Below are positions 1-6,419 of a stretch of 9,059 nt of DNA, one piece after another (position 1 is the first letter of the stretch; the number at the start of each line of letters is the position of its first letter). Made by a program: the position numbers and the translations under genes. Under the pieces are notes generated by a model that searched no databases, had not been told where the DNA came from, and saw only the letters and a list, made by a program, of their open reading frames with translations. The DNA comes from Desulfobacterales bacterium. GTDB lineage: Bacteria > Desulfobacterota > Desulfobacteria > Desulfobacterales > JAUWMJ01. The stretch lies in assembly GCA_030613225.1 (NCBI GenBank), contig JAUWMJ010000087.1, positions 1-9,059 on the forward strand, given 5' to 3'.

Positions 1-828
1 CAGTACGCCCAATACTTCGCTGTTGGACAATACAGCTGAAACAGGATAAAAGCCGCCTGACAGTGCTTTGCCTATTAAGGTTAAATCAGCTTCTATGCCA
101 TCATGTTCCTCGGCCAGCATCTTTCCCGTGCGGCCCAGTCCTGTTTGAATTTCATCCAGTATAAGAACAACATTATTCTTTTTGCAAATAGCACTTGCGG
201 CCTTAAGATATCCAACCGGCGGGATGATCACACCAGCCTCGCCCTGAATAGGTTCTACCAGAAAGCCAACAGTATTTGGCGTAATCGCATTTTCCAGAGC
301 TCCGGCATCTCCAAAGGGAATAATTTTAAAACCAGGTGTGAACGGACCAAACCCCTCTGTGGCATTCGGGTCTGTGCTAAATCCTACTATAGTAATAGTA
401 CGGCCATGGAAATTGTTTTCACAGACAATGATTTCCGCTTGATCTTGAGCAACTCCCTTAACCTGGTAACCCCATTTTCGAACGGTCTTAATAACAGTCT
501 CCACTGCCTCTGCACCGCTATTCATGGGTAAAACTTTGTGGGAATTGGTAAGCTCACACAGTTCCTGGTAAAAAAGACCAAGCTGATCATTTCGAAACGC
601 TCTTGAAGTCAATGTCAGCTTTTTTACCTGGTCAATCATTGCATCCATAATTTTTGGATGGCAATGACCCTGGTTGACTGCGGAATATGCTGAAAGGCAG
701 TCAAGGTATTTGTTACCATCTACATCCCAAACCCAGACTCCCTCACCGCGGTTTAACACAACATCCAGCGGTTTGTAATTATGTGCGCCAAATTCATCTT
801 CCAAATCTATATATTGTTGTTGTTTCAT
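1..828 (-). CDS. rocD: Ornithine aminotransferase (ornithine--oxo-acid transaminase), 5' part only
   Basis: This is a class-III, PLP-dependent aminotransferase. The family moves the delta-amino group of L-ornithine to 2-oxoglutarate, giving glutamate-5-semialdehyde and glutamate in the cytosol, and links arginine/ornithine use to proline and glutamate. The frame is open from an ATG at 828-826 to the window edge (276 codons; the family is about 400 residues), so the C-terminal third is missing. Visible landmarks are [20 protein letters not shown] (41-60), LTLTSRAF (71-78), [10 protein letters not shown] (102-111), GFGPFTPGF (159-167), [10 protein letters not shown] (191-200), [12 protein letters not shown] (224-235; D225 contacts the PLP pyridine nitrogen) and IGKALSGG (252-259) with K254 as the Schiff-base lysine. 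[15 protein letters not shown] and [14 protein letters not shown] favour ornithine rather than acetylornithine aminotransferase. GAGGTG lies 4 nt before the ATG, which supports this start. It diverges from the glycan genes and is probably unrelated to them. Confidence 0.93.
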   Translation of the reverse strand, partial: MKQQQYIDLEDEFGAHNYKPLDVVLNRGEGVWVWDVDGNKYLDCLSAYSAVNQGHCHPKIMDAMIDQVKKLTLTSRAFRNDQLGLFYQELCELTNSHKVLPMNSGAEAVETVIKTVRKWGYQVKGVAQDQAEIIVCENNFHGRTITIVGFSTDPNATEGFGPFTPGFKIIPFGDAGALENAITPNTVGFLVEPIQGEAGVIIPPVGYLKAASAICKKNNVVLILDEIQTGLGRTGKMLAEEHDGIEADLTLIGKALSGGFYPVSAVLSNSEVLGVL

Positions 829-939
829 CTTTCACCTCTATTCTTTAGTTTTTTCGTTAGATTTCACCGATACCTTTGCCATCTCACATTAATGCCCTGC
901 CAATTATATATCAGAGTCCAAAGGGCTCGGCTTTGATTA

Positions 940-1068
940 CCCATGTAAGGGATTCCATCGCAAACGCAACACGTTGCGAGTTGCGGGTTACGTGTTTCGG
1001 GGTAAATTCAATATTAAATTTAGACAGAATTCATTTCATCACTCGCAACTCGCAACACGTAACATGGG
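940..1068. repeat. Inverted pair of 7-bp tandem repeat arrays (GCGAGTT type)
   Basis: Read on the plus strand, consecutive 7-mers run ACACGTT (969-975), GCGAGTT (976-982), GCGGGTT (983-989), ACGTGTT (990-996). On the minus strand, from 1067 down to 1040, they run CCATGTT, ACGTGTT, GCGAGTT, GCGAGTG. The two arrays therefore face each other around an AT-rich middle of about 45 nt. Positions 974-988 and 1041-1055 form a 15-bp stem with a single mismatch. The outer ends CCCATGT (940-946) and ACATGGG (1062-1068) are also inverted copies. This is direct sequence structure. I infer a dispersed, non-coding repeat or small non-autonomous element; I have no named family for it. Confidence 0.7.
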
Positions 1069-1156
1069 CTAATTAATTCGGCATAGCCGCCTGTCTCTGA
1101 CCTGGCCAATAGTACCAGGTTTTATTCGATAGAACAAAACTATTCCTCTAATAGTT

Positions 1157-1181
1157 ATACGATATAATGTTATAATCGTAT
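1157..1181. promoter_or_regulatory. AT-rich dyad with two TATAAT hexamers
   Basis: ATACGAT (1157-1163) and ATCGTAT (1175-1181) are perfect inverted copies. Between them, TATAATG and TTATA form a second short dyad. Two perfect -10-like TATAAT hexamers sit at 1163-1168 and 1171-1176. I see no good -35 box at the right distance, so a promoter or operator role is only a possibility. Chance is also plausible in DNA this AT-rich. Confidence 0.22.
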
Positions 1182-1205
1182 GATGTATACTAAAAAGCCC
1201 TTTCG

Positions 1206-1459
1206 TTAAAGTCAACAAAAATTTCTTCGCAAACCTTTAGAAAAGCTATGGCGGTAAGAAAAGATATCTCTTTAAGCAAATAGCCCTTTCATTTTTGCTC
1301 TATCTTCTTTCTGAGTTGAGTAATGAAAGCAAATAATCCCTACTCGGCGGAGCCATAGCTACCCAAAGGACAGGGCTTTATTATAACCCCTAAAAAGAGA
1401 TAAATTATCTTGCCCTCAGGGGCCAAGGAATGAGTTGCCCTATTTTGTTGACTATTTTA
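1206..1459. repeat. Nested inverted repeats, probably the non-coding end of the decayed IS
   Basis: The outer pair is AGTCAACAAAA (1210-1220) against TTTTGTTGACT (1443-1453), 11 bp perfect. It can be extended imperfectly through TTAA on the left (1206-1209) and TTTTAA on the right (1455-1460). An inner perfect 9-bp pair is AGCTATGGC (1244-1252) against GCCATAGCT (1352-1360). Smaller dyads are AGATAA/TTATCT around 1400 and CCCTCAGGGG around 1415. Read on the minus strand, this block lies directly downstream of the transposase fragment at 1470-1606. IS200/IS605 elements carry hairpins at their ends, so some of these may be right-end hairpins. A separate MITE-like insertion is the alternative. 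Confidence 0.4.
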
Positions 1460-1469
1460 ACTCAAACTA

Positions 1470-1606
1470 TTATTCGTTGGTTTCTTGGTATTTTACATAT
1501 TTCCACTTTTTTCTTCATCCAGGCCTACTGTATCAACACAGTATCTTTTGGCCCAAAAATGATTGCCCCAATAGGGTTTTCTCTTGAGATATGGCAACCT
1601 AATTGA
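1470..1606 (-). pseudogene. Fragment of IS200/IS605-family TnpA (Y1/HUH) transposase, frameshifted
   Basis: The minus strand from 1606 to 1493 encodes SIRLPYLKRKPYWGNHFW followed by AKRYCVDTVGLDEEKSGNM and a stop. The stretch YWGNHFWAKRYCVDTVG is the typical C-terminal part of IS200-like TnpA, where a W(G/C)xxFWxxGYYVDTVG pattern recurs. The homology then continues in another frame: 1502-1470 reads KYVKYQETNE and stops, matching the usual (K/R)YVKYQE after that motif. A frameshift at the A-run near 1508 explains the switch. The N-terminal half, which holds the HUH motif, is absent and an in-frame stop lies just upstream. The copy is therefore dead and cannot encode an active transposase. It shows past mobile-element activity at the edge of the glycan cluster. 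Family recognition is from memory of the motif. Confidence 0.75.
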
Positions 1607-1667
1607 CTATTGACGGTATACTATGAAATGTTGATTCGATCTTATATTTTGATAATATGGCAAAGAC

Positions 1668-2591
1668 ATGAAAGTTTCAATAATAGGAGCTGGTCGAAAT
1701 AATAACGGCATAGGAGAATATATTGCAAAATTTTTTCACAAAAACAAGGCCACCGTTATTTCCGTACTGGGAACAACAACAAAAACTGCCCGACATGCCG
1801 CCGCCAGACTAAAGCGATATGGTATCCAAGCTTCTGCCTACACTGACTTTTACCACATGATAGAAGAGGAAAGACCCGACTCGGTTGTTATCGCCTCCCC
1901 ATTGCCGACCCATTTTGAATATCTTATAAAATCGGTTGATGCAAGTTTGAATGTTTTTTGTGAAAAACCGTTTATTTGGAATAAAAATGATGACCAACAG
2001 AAGCTAATTGATTTTATTTTTCAGAAAGCTGAAGGCAGGAACCTCAAAATTGCGATGAATTCTCAATGGCCTTTCTCAATGCCTTACTATGAGACTCTTT
2101 GTGGTTCAATTGACCGGAAAAAGGCCGACACTTTTTTTATGCATCTTTCTCCGATGGTTGCCGGAAAAGAAATGATACTCGATTCAGTCCCGCATGCCTT
2201 GAGCATTCTCTATTTTGCTTTGGGAAAAGGCAAAATTATAAAGACGGATATTGAGTCTTATGAAAAAATAATTATTATAAGATTTATCTATAATACAAAC
2301 AGCAATGATTGTGAGGTCCTTATCAGACTTGAAAGAGAAGAGCGACAACCCCGCAGTTTTAAATTTGGATTTAATGACAAAATTGTTTATCGGGTTCTGG
2401 ATCTTAAGGACTATGACATTTATTTCAAATATTTTGATAGAACCTTAAAGGTGCCTGACCCCCTTGAGCTATCAGTGAAAGATTTTATCTCATCAGTCAA
2501 AACAAAAAGTGAACCACAAATAGGCAAGTCGCATATTATTGCTACGGATTATATGTTGAAAATAATTTATAACTGTTATGAAAATTTTTAA
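1668..2591 (+). CDS. Gfo/Idh/MocA-family NAD(P)-dependent sugar oxidoreductase
   Basis: The family oxidises or reduces a sugar hydroxyl/keto group with NAD(P) in the cytosol, often while making unusual nucleotide sugars. The 307-residue product is slightly short for the family (usually 320-390). The N-terminal Rossmann fold begins MKVSIIGAGR, with a glycine-rich turn G7-A8-G9 and G14/G16. VVIASPLPTHFE (73-84) is the usual second cofactor-contact segment. CEKP (98-101) is the family hallmark and includes the lysine K100 expected in catalysis. D172-x3-H176 fits the active-site DxxxH motif of the C-terminal domain. The C-terminal domain looks diverged, so the substrate cannot be named. There is no strong Shine-Dalgarno before the ATG. 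It is the first rightward gene and ends 9 nt before the radical SAM gene, which suggests joint expression and perhaps joint chemistry. Family assignment is firm, role is inferred. Confidence 0.86.
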   Translation: MKVSIIGAGRNNNGIGEYIAKFFHKNKATVISVLGTTTKTARHAAARLKRYGIQASAYTDFYHMIEEERPDSVVIASPLPTHFEYLIKSVDASLNVFCEKPFIWNKNDDQQKLIDFIFQKAEGRNLKIAMNSQWPFSMPYYETLCGSIDRKKADTFFMHLSPMVAGKEMILDSVPHALSILYFALGKGKIIKTDIESYEKIIIIRFIYNTNSNDCEVLIRLEREERQPRSFKFGFNDKIVYRVLDLKDYDIYFKYFDRTLKVPDPLELSVKDFISSVKTKSEPQIGKSHIIATDYMLKIIYNCYENF

Positions 2592-2600
2592 AAGGTTTTT

Positions 2601-3818
2601 ATGAAAAAATTAAAGAATAAAGAACATGATTTTAGCTCCAAGCTGAGACAGTCTTCGGTTATTAAAAGACTTAAAGAATATATCTCATGGCGGCGTAGTT
2701 TCGAAGCATCCGATACCGGTGATGCTTTCCCTGAATACGGGCCTTTATCTATAAATCTGGATTTAACAACAGCTTGCAATTTCCGCTGCCCCCACTGTGT
2801 AGATTCCAAAATAATAAATGTTGGGAAGATTCTCGATACAGAAGAGATAAAACAAAGCATCGATACCTTAAAATCTCACGGGTTGATGTCCGTTATTCTC
2901 CTCGGAGGAGGTGAACCTACCCTTCATAGAGACTTTGAAGAAATAGTCAGGCACCTAAAAAACAGGGAGATGCAAATCGGTATCGTAACAAATGGATCAA
3001 GACTCCACCATATTAAAAAAATCGCGGAAATATTAGAGGAAAAGGACTGGTTAAGAATTTCCATAGATGCCGCAAGTGAAAAAACATTTGCCCGGTCCCA
3101 CAATCCGAAAAATAATATAAACTTAGAAACCATACTGTCTAATGCACGGGAATTTAAAAAACTTAATCCACGTATTTCCATGGGCTATTCATTTGTAATT
3201 GTATGGGAAGGAATTTACATAAATGGACAGGAGCTTTGCTCGAATATTGATGAAATTTCTGAAGCGGTCCGTTTGGCAAAAGCTTACTGCTTTGATTATA
3301 TATCCTTTAAACCTTGCCTTTTGAGGCTTGGTGTTTCTCAAAAAGAATCTCTTTTTGATCCTCCTGATAAAAAAAGAGAAAAAAAAGTGATAGAAGAGAT
3401 TAAGAGCAATTTACTAAAGGCTAAACAAATCGCAAATGGAAAGATAAAAATCCTTGAAAGTGTAAACCTGTCAGCATTGATTAGTAATAAAGTCCATGAG
3501 CTGAAAAGACAACCGTGGACATGTCATGCACAATTTTTTAGGACTGTTGTCGCCCCGTCCGGAATTTTTCACTGTCCCGCATTTAGAGGTGTTGATAAAG
3601 CGAAGATTTCAGGATGTAACGGTTATAATGGAGAGAATAAGTTCAATGACACTCAACAAAATTTAGCACACTCTATAGCAAACTTTAATGCCGAACAGGA
3701 ATGCAGTGTAGTTGCATGCTTTTATCACCACTCAAACTGGTGGATAGAAAATTTTATTCGTTCAAACAAAAATCTTGATGAAATAGAAAAAGTAAAGGAT
3801 GATAATTTTTTTCTTTAA
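2601..3818 (+). CDS. Radical SAM protein with SPASM-like C-terminal cysteine region
   Basis: Radical SAM enzymes use a [4Fe-4S] cluster to cleave S-adenosylmethionine and start radical chemistry. Here the cluster-binding CxxxCxxC is C59-N-F-R-C63-P-H-C66. GGGEP (102-106) is the SAM-binding motif, and TNGS (130-133) and ISIDA (153-157) are typical barrel strands. The last 100 residues hold C308, C325, C339, C368 and C373. The arrangement C308...APSGIFHC325P resembles a SPASM/twitch auxiliary cluster domain, though the full seven-cysteine pattern is not evident. Length is 405 residues. AAGG lies 5 nt upstream of the ATG. SPASM-type enzymes modify peptides or act as sugar/aminocyclitol dehydrogenases and epimerases. 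Because its neighbours are an oxidoreductase and glycosyltransferases, and no precursor-peptide gene is visible, a carbohydrate substrate is more likely. That is inference; no specific activity can be read from the sequence. Confidence 0.88.
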   Translation: MKKLKNKEHDFSSKLRQSSVIKRLKEYISWRRSFEASDTGDAFPEYGPLSINLDLTTACNFRCPHCVDSKIINVGKILDTEEIKQSIDTLKSHGLMSVILLGGGEPTLHRDFEEIVRHLKNREMQIGIVTNGSRLHHIKKIAEILEEKDWLRISIDAASEKTFARSHNPKNNINLETILSNAREFKKLNPRISMGYSFVIVWEGIYINGQELCSNIDEISEAVRLAKAYCFDYISFKPCLLRLGVSQKESLFDPPDKKREKKVIEEIKSNLLKAKQIANGKIKILESVNLSALISNKVHELKRQPWTCHAQFFRTVVAPSGIFHCPAFRGVDKAKISGCNGYNGENKFNDTQQNLAHSIANFNAEQECSVVACFYHHSNWWIENFIRSNKNLDEIEKVKDDNFFL

Positions 3819-3829
3819 TCCTAAAAGCT

Positions 3830-4837
3830 ATGAATTTCAACAAAATATGTATTATACATCTAAACCAGATCGGTGATTTAGTCTTTTCCCTTCCACTGCT
3901 AAAAGCTCTTAGAGACAATTTCCCTGGTGCAACCATTCATTCAGTTGTTAAACCCTATCTGAAGGAACTGCTGGTAGGCTTACCATATATTGACAGCATA
4001 ATATTGCGGGAAGGAAGTTTGAAAGCAAAGGTCGAGCTTTTAAGAAAATTGCGTAATTACAAATATGATCTGTTAATCTCTCTACCCAGGTCTGCAGAAA
4101 GCCTGATATTGACAACGTTTAGCAAAGCAAAAATGAAAGTTGGCTTTGCTCATTTTCCGTGGGATCTATGTCTTGATATAAAAGAAAACGTCGATGGCCA
4201 TAACAGTTGGTACAATAATGCCAAGCTGCTTAAACAACTAAACATCAATATTCGAAAAAATAACTATATCGGGCTTATCAACGTAGATAAAAACAGAAAT
4301 AATCTTAACCTTCCCAAAAAATATGCTATTATCTCTCCGGGGGCATCACAGAGAAGGCAGACAAAGGCTTGGGAACAGGATAAATTCGCAGAATTAATCA
4401 TTTCACTCAAGGAAAACTTTGGATTAGCCGCAGTATTTGTAGGCAGCAAAGAAAATCAAGCTTACAATCAAACGATAATAAAACTGGTAATGGAAAGTAG
4501 CCGGAATAATGATGCGTTTGCTCTAGACTTAACAGGAAATACCGGTCTTCGTACACTCTGTTCAATTATAAAGGACGCAAGCCTATTTGTCGGCATAGAT
4601 TCTGGAATTATGCACCTTGCATCGTCGATAGATATTCCTGTAGTAGGTCTATTTGGTCCCACAGACCCGTATTACGTAAGACCACAAAACGATAGAAGCA
4701 TTGTAGTAAGAATGGCGGAAATGGAATGCGTACCCTGTTATCTACAACCATGTAAACACAGGGACTGCATGAGGAAGCTTGATGTAAAAAGAGTAATGAA
4801 TGCTTGTACAAAGATACTGACCCAATCAGGCACTTGA
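3830..4837 (+). CDS. Glycosyltransferase family 9 (LPS heptosyltransferase-like)
   Basis: GT9 proteins such as WaaC, WaaF and WaaQ transfer heptose from ADP-heptose to the LPS inner core at the cytoplasmic face of the inner membrane. The 335-residue product has the GT-B layout of the family. An N-terminal HLNQIGDLVFSLPLLKALR (10-28) includes the acceptor-side G15-D16. A second domain starts near IISPGASQRRQTKAWE (167-182), and the nucleotide-sugar site is FVGIDSGIMHLASS (253-266) with D257, S258, G259 and H262, followed by LFGPTDP (274-280). A cysteine group (C300, C303, C308, C313) near the end matches the CxPC...C pattern common in this family. I cannot tell which heptose position it would add. 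It starts 11 nt after the radical SAM gene with only a weak ribosome site, which suggests translation coupled to that gene. The family is clear, the exact donor and acceptor are inferred. Confidence 0.9.
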   Translation: MNFNKICIIHLNQIGDLVFSLPLLKALRDNFPGATIHSVVKPYLKELLVGLPYIDSIILREGSLKAKVELLRKLRNYKYDLLISLPRSAESLILTTFSKAKMKVGFAHFPWDLCLDIKENVDGHNSWYNNAKLLKQLNINIRKNNYIGLINVDKNRNNLNLPKKYAIISPGASQRRQTKAWEQDKFAELIISLKENFGLAAVFVGSKENQAYNQTIIKLVMESSRNNDAFALDLTGNTGLRTLCSIIKDASLFVGIDSGIMHLASSIDIPVVGLFGPTDPYYVRPQNDRSIVVRMAEMECVPCYLQPCKHRDCMRKLDVKRVMNACTKILTQSGT

Positions 4838-4840
4838 ATT

Positions 4841-4863
4841 CGGTATTGTTCTTGGTAATACCG
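4841..4863. other. Hairpin after the GT9 gene, no T-run
   Basis: CGGTATT (4841-4847) and AATACCG (4857-4863) form a perfect 7-bp stem with a 9-nt loop, starting 3 nt past the GT9 stop codon. No T-run follows directly; the nearest (TTTTT, about 4890) is some 25 nt on. It may be mRNA 3'-end protection or a weak stop between the first three genes and waaG. It could also be chance. The remaining part of this 151-nt gap shows nothing else I can name. Confidence 0.3.
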
Positions 4864-4988
4864 CTGCGATTGAGCGATGTTTTCAGCTTTTTATCCATCT
4901 ATTTACACTTAAATTCATGTGCGAAACTTTAGTTAGACGTTTCAATAAAATGTTTTTATTCTTTTATAAAATCCAAATAAAGTAAATA

Positions 4989-6140
4989 ATGAAATTTGCA
5001 TTCTGTATTTTTAAATATTTTCCTTTTGGTGGGCAGCAGAAAAATTTCTTGCAAATAGCTAAAGCCTGCATGTCTCGCGGCCATGAAGTAGATATTTTTA
5101 CCACTTCATGGCAGGGAGAAACACCTAATGGTTTCCATGTTTCGTTTATTTCCATCAAAGGCTTTACCCATCACCGGCAACGTGAATTTCTCGCTCAAAA
5201 ATTAAATGAAATTACATCCGCAAATAACTACAATACCATTGTGGGATTTAATAAAATGCCCGGACTCGATGTATATTATGCTGCAGATACATGTTTCGCC
5301 GAAAAAGCTCACGAAAGAAGTTTTTTATACCGATTAACCGGCCGTTGCCGGAGCTATTTGCAACTTGAGAGAGCGGTTTTCGATAAGCTCTCAAAGACTC
5401 ATATTTTATTACTCTCGGATCGAGAAAAAGCATTTTTCATCGACTACTATGGTACTCCTGAACAAAGATTTCATCTGTTACCGCCTGGAATATCAAAAGA
5501 CCGCCTGGCACCTCCCAATGCTATGGAAATACGCAATGAACTTCGTCGTGAATTGAATATCGATTCAGATAAATACGTTGCTTTAATTGCAGGCTCCGGA
5601 TTTAAAACCAAAGGGGTTGATCGTTCAATCCGAGCCGTATATGCATTGCCAATTAGGATTAGGGAAAAAACGGTTTTGCTGGTAATAGGCAAAGGTAACA
5701 CAAAACCATATAAACTGCTGGCTTGGTCGCTGGGTATCAGTGCACAAGTCCGTTTCATCGGCGGTAGAGAAGATATACATCGGTTTTTTATGGCAGCCGA
5801 TCTGTTGATTCATCCAGCTCGCCTGGAAAATACGGGGACAGTATTAATAGAGTCGATGGCTGCGGGATTGCCTGTGCTTACAACTGATGTTTGTGGTTTC
5901 AGCTTCCATATTGATCTTGCAGGCTCTGGAGAGATCATACCTTCTCCTTTTAAACAGGAAACATTAAACCGACTTTTGGCCTTTATGCTGACCTCAAAGA
6001 AAAAAGATGAATGGCAACGCAACGGTAAAGAATATGTCGCCAAGGTAGATGTCTTCAGTAGAGCTGAAAAGGCTGCGGACATTATTGAACAGGTTGCCTT
6101 GCGTAATATTGCCGACGGATCTGCATTGCAATTAGAGTAA
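4989..6140 (+). CDS. waaG: LPS core glucosyltransferase WaaG (RfaG), GT4 family
   Basis: WaaG adds the first glucose of the outer core to inner-core heptose II using UDP-glucose, at the cytoplasmic side of the inner membrane. The match to the enterobacterial protein as I remember it is collinear over nearly its whole length. It includes FCIFKYFPFGGQQ (5-17) with the donor-loop G14-G15, VGFNKMPGLDVYYAADTC (85-102), AEK (104-106), SFLYRLTGR (111-119), LLPPGI (163-168), FKTKGVDRSI (205-214) and the GT4 E-x7-E pair E280/E288 in ENTGTVLIESMAAGLPVLTT (280-299), then VCGF. Length is 383 residues against about 374 in E. coli; the extra residues are a C-terminal tail after EKAADII. The ribosome site is weak. 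The donor may differ from UDP-glucose in this organism. It follows a 151-nt gap, so it may have its own promoter, which I could not identify. Confidence 0.93.
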   Translation: MKFAFCIFKYFPFGGQQKNFLQIAKACMSRGHEVDIFTTSWQGETPNGFHVSFISIKGFTHHRQREFLAQKLNEITSANNYNTIVGFNKMPGLDVYYAADTCFAEKAHERSFLYRLTGRCRSYLQLERAVFDKLSKTHILLLSDREKAFFIDYYGTPEQRFHLLPPGISKDRLAPPNAMEIRNELRRELNIDSDKYVALIAGSGFKTKGVDRSIRAVYALPIRIREKTVLLVIGKGNTKPYKLLAWSLGISAQVRFIGGREDIHRFFMAADLLIHPARLENTGTVLIESMAAGLPVLTTDVCGFSFHIDLAGSGEIIPSPFKQETLNRLLAFMLTSKKKDEWQRNGKEYVAKVDVFSRAEKAADIIEQVALRNIADGSALQLE

Positions 6141-6159
6141 ACGATACTGCCGATGATTA

Positions 6160-6330
6160 ATTCTTTTTAACCAGTGAGGTAGTTTTAAAATGTTCAATTT
6201 TGTTCGAGATCAAGGAAGGCTAAAATTTTTACCACAGAAATACATGGAGTATTTCGAGGATTAAAATTTGAGCCTTACGCAGATATCGGACTAAATGGGA
6301 CGTTTTGAAACTGCCTCAAATAAAAAGAAT
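6160..6330. repeat. Long imperfect palindrome (MITE-like or structured RNA element)
   Basis: The core spans 6175-6318. Its ends are TGAGGTAGTTTTAAAA (6175-6190) and TTTTGAAACTGCCTCA (6303-6318), which pair at 14 of 16 positions. The arms stay complementary almost to the centre, where GAAATAC (6237-6243) and GTATTTC (6249-6255) close a 5-nt loop, ATGGA. An outer perfect 10-bp pair, ATTCTTTTTA (6160-6169) and TAAAAAGAAT (6321-6330), extends the structure. Among the outer 37 core pairs there are eight non-Watson-Crick positions, and five (6180, 6186, 6191, 6194, 6204) are T opposite G, so they would be G-U pairs in plus-strand RNA. No T-run follows the structure, so it is not an ordinary terminator. 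The symmetric ends suggest a non-autonomous insertion; no clear target duplication is visible. It occupies most of the 279-nt gap after waaG. Confidence 0.78.
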
Positions 6331-6419
6331 AATGAAAACCTCTAACTGAAATAGTCTAAAGTCAGTATTGTCTTTATACCGTAAGTTCAAATTTCTATAG
6401 ACAAAATGAGACAAAAGTA

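Larger units (their letters stand above)
829..1667. other. 839-nt intergenic boundary region without an intact gene
   Basis: This gap separates the leftward rocD gene from the rightward glycan genes. I find no convincing intact gene on either strand. It contains inverted heptamer arrays, an AT-rich dyad, nested inverted repeats and a decayed IS200/IS605 transposase fragment, each listed separately. The rest (about 829-935 and 1070-1150) shows nothing I can name. I could not fix a good promoter for either flanking gene. Near 1668 there is TTGATT (1631-1636) and TAATAT (1653-1658) with a 16-nt spacer, but this would leave almost no leader. Confidence 0.7.

Noticed and set aside
103..531. Plus-strand open frame of 142 codons
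   Set aside because: It lies antisense within the clearly conserved rocD coding sequence and its translation shows no domain-like pattern.
940..1068. Possible CRISPR array
   Set aside because: Units are 7 bp, contiguous and mirrored; there are no equal-length spacers and no cas genes.
876..1076. Plus-strand open frame of 66 codons
   Set aside because: It runs through the heptamer repeat arrays, has no ribosome site, and its peptide simply reflects the repeats.
1610..1622. TTGACG and TATACT as a promoter for the oxidoreductase gene
   Set aside because: The two hexamers overlap or sit within a few bases, so the spacing is wrong for a sigma-70 promoter.
5471..5758. Minus-strand open frame of 95 codons
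   Set aside because: It is fully antisense to the conserved middle of waaG, with no recognisable motif.
6160..6330. Intrinsic terminator after waaG
   Set aside because: The stem is far too long and is not followed by a T-run on the plus strand; the downstream side is A-rich.
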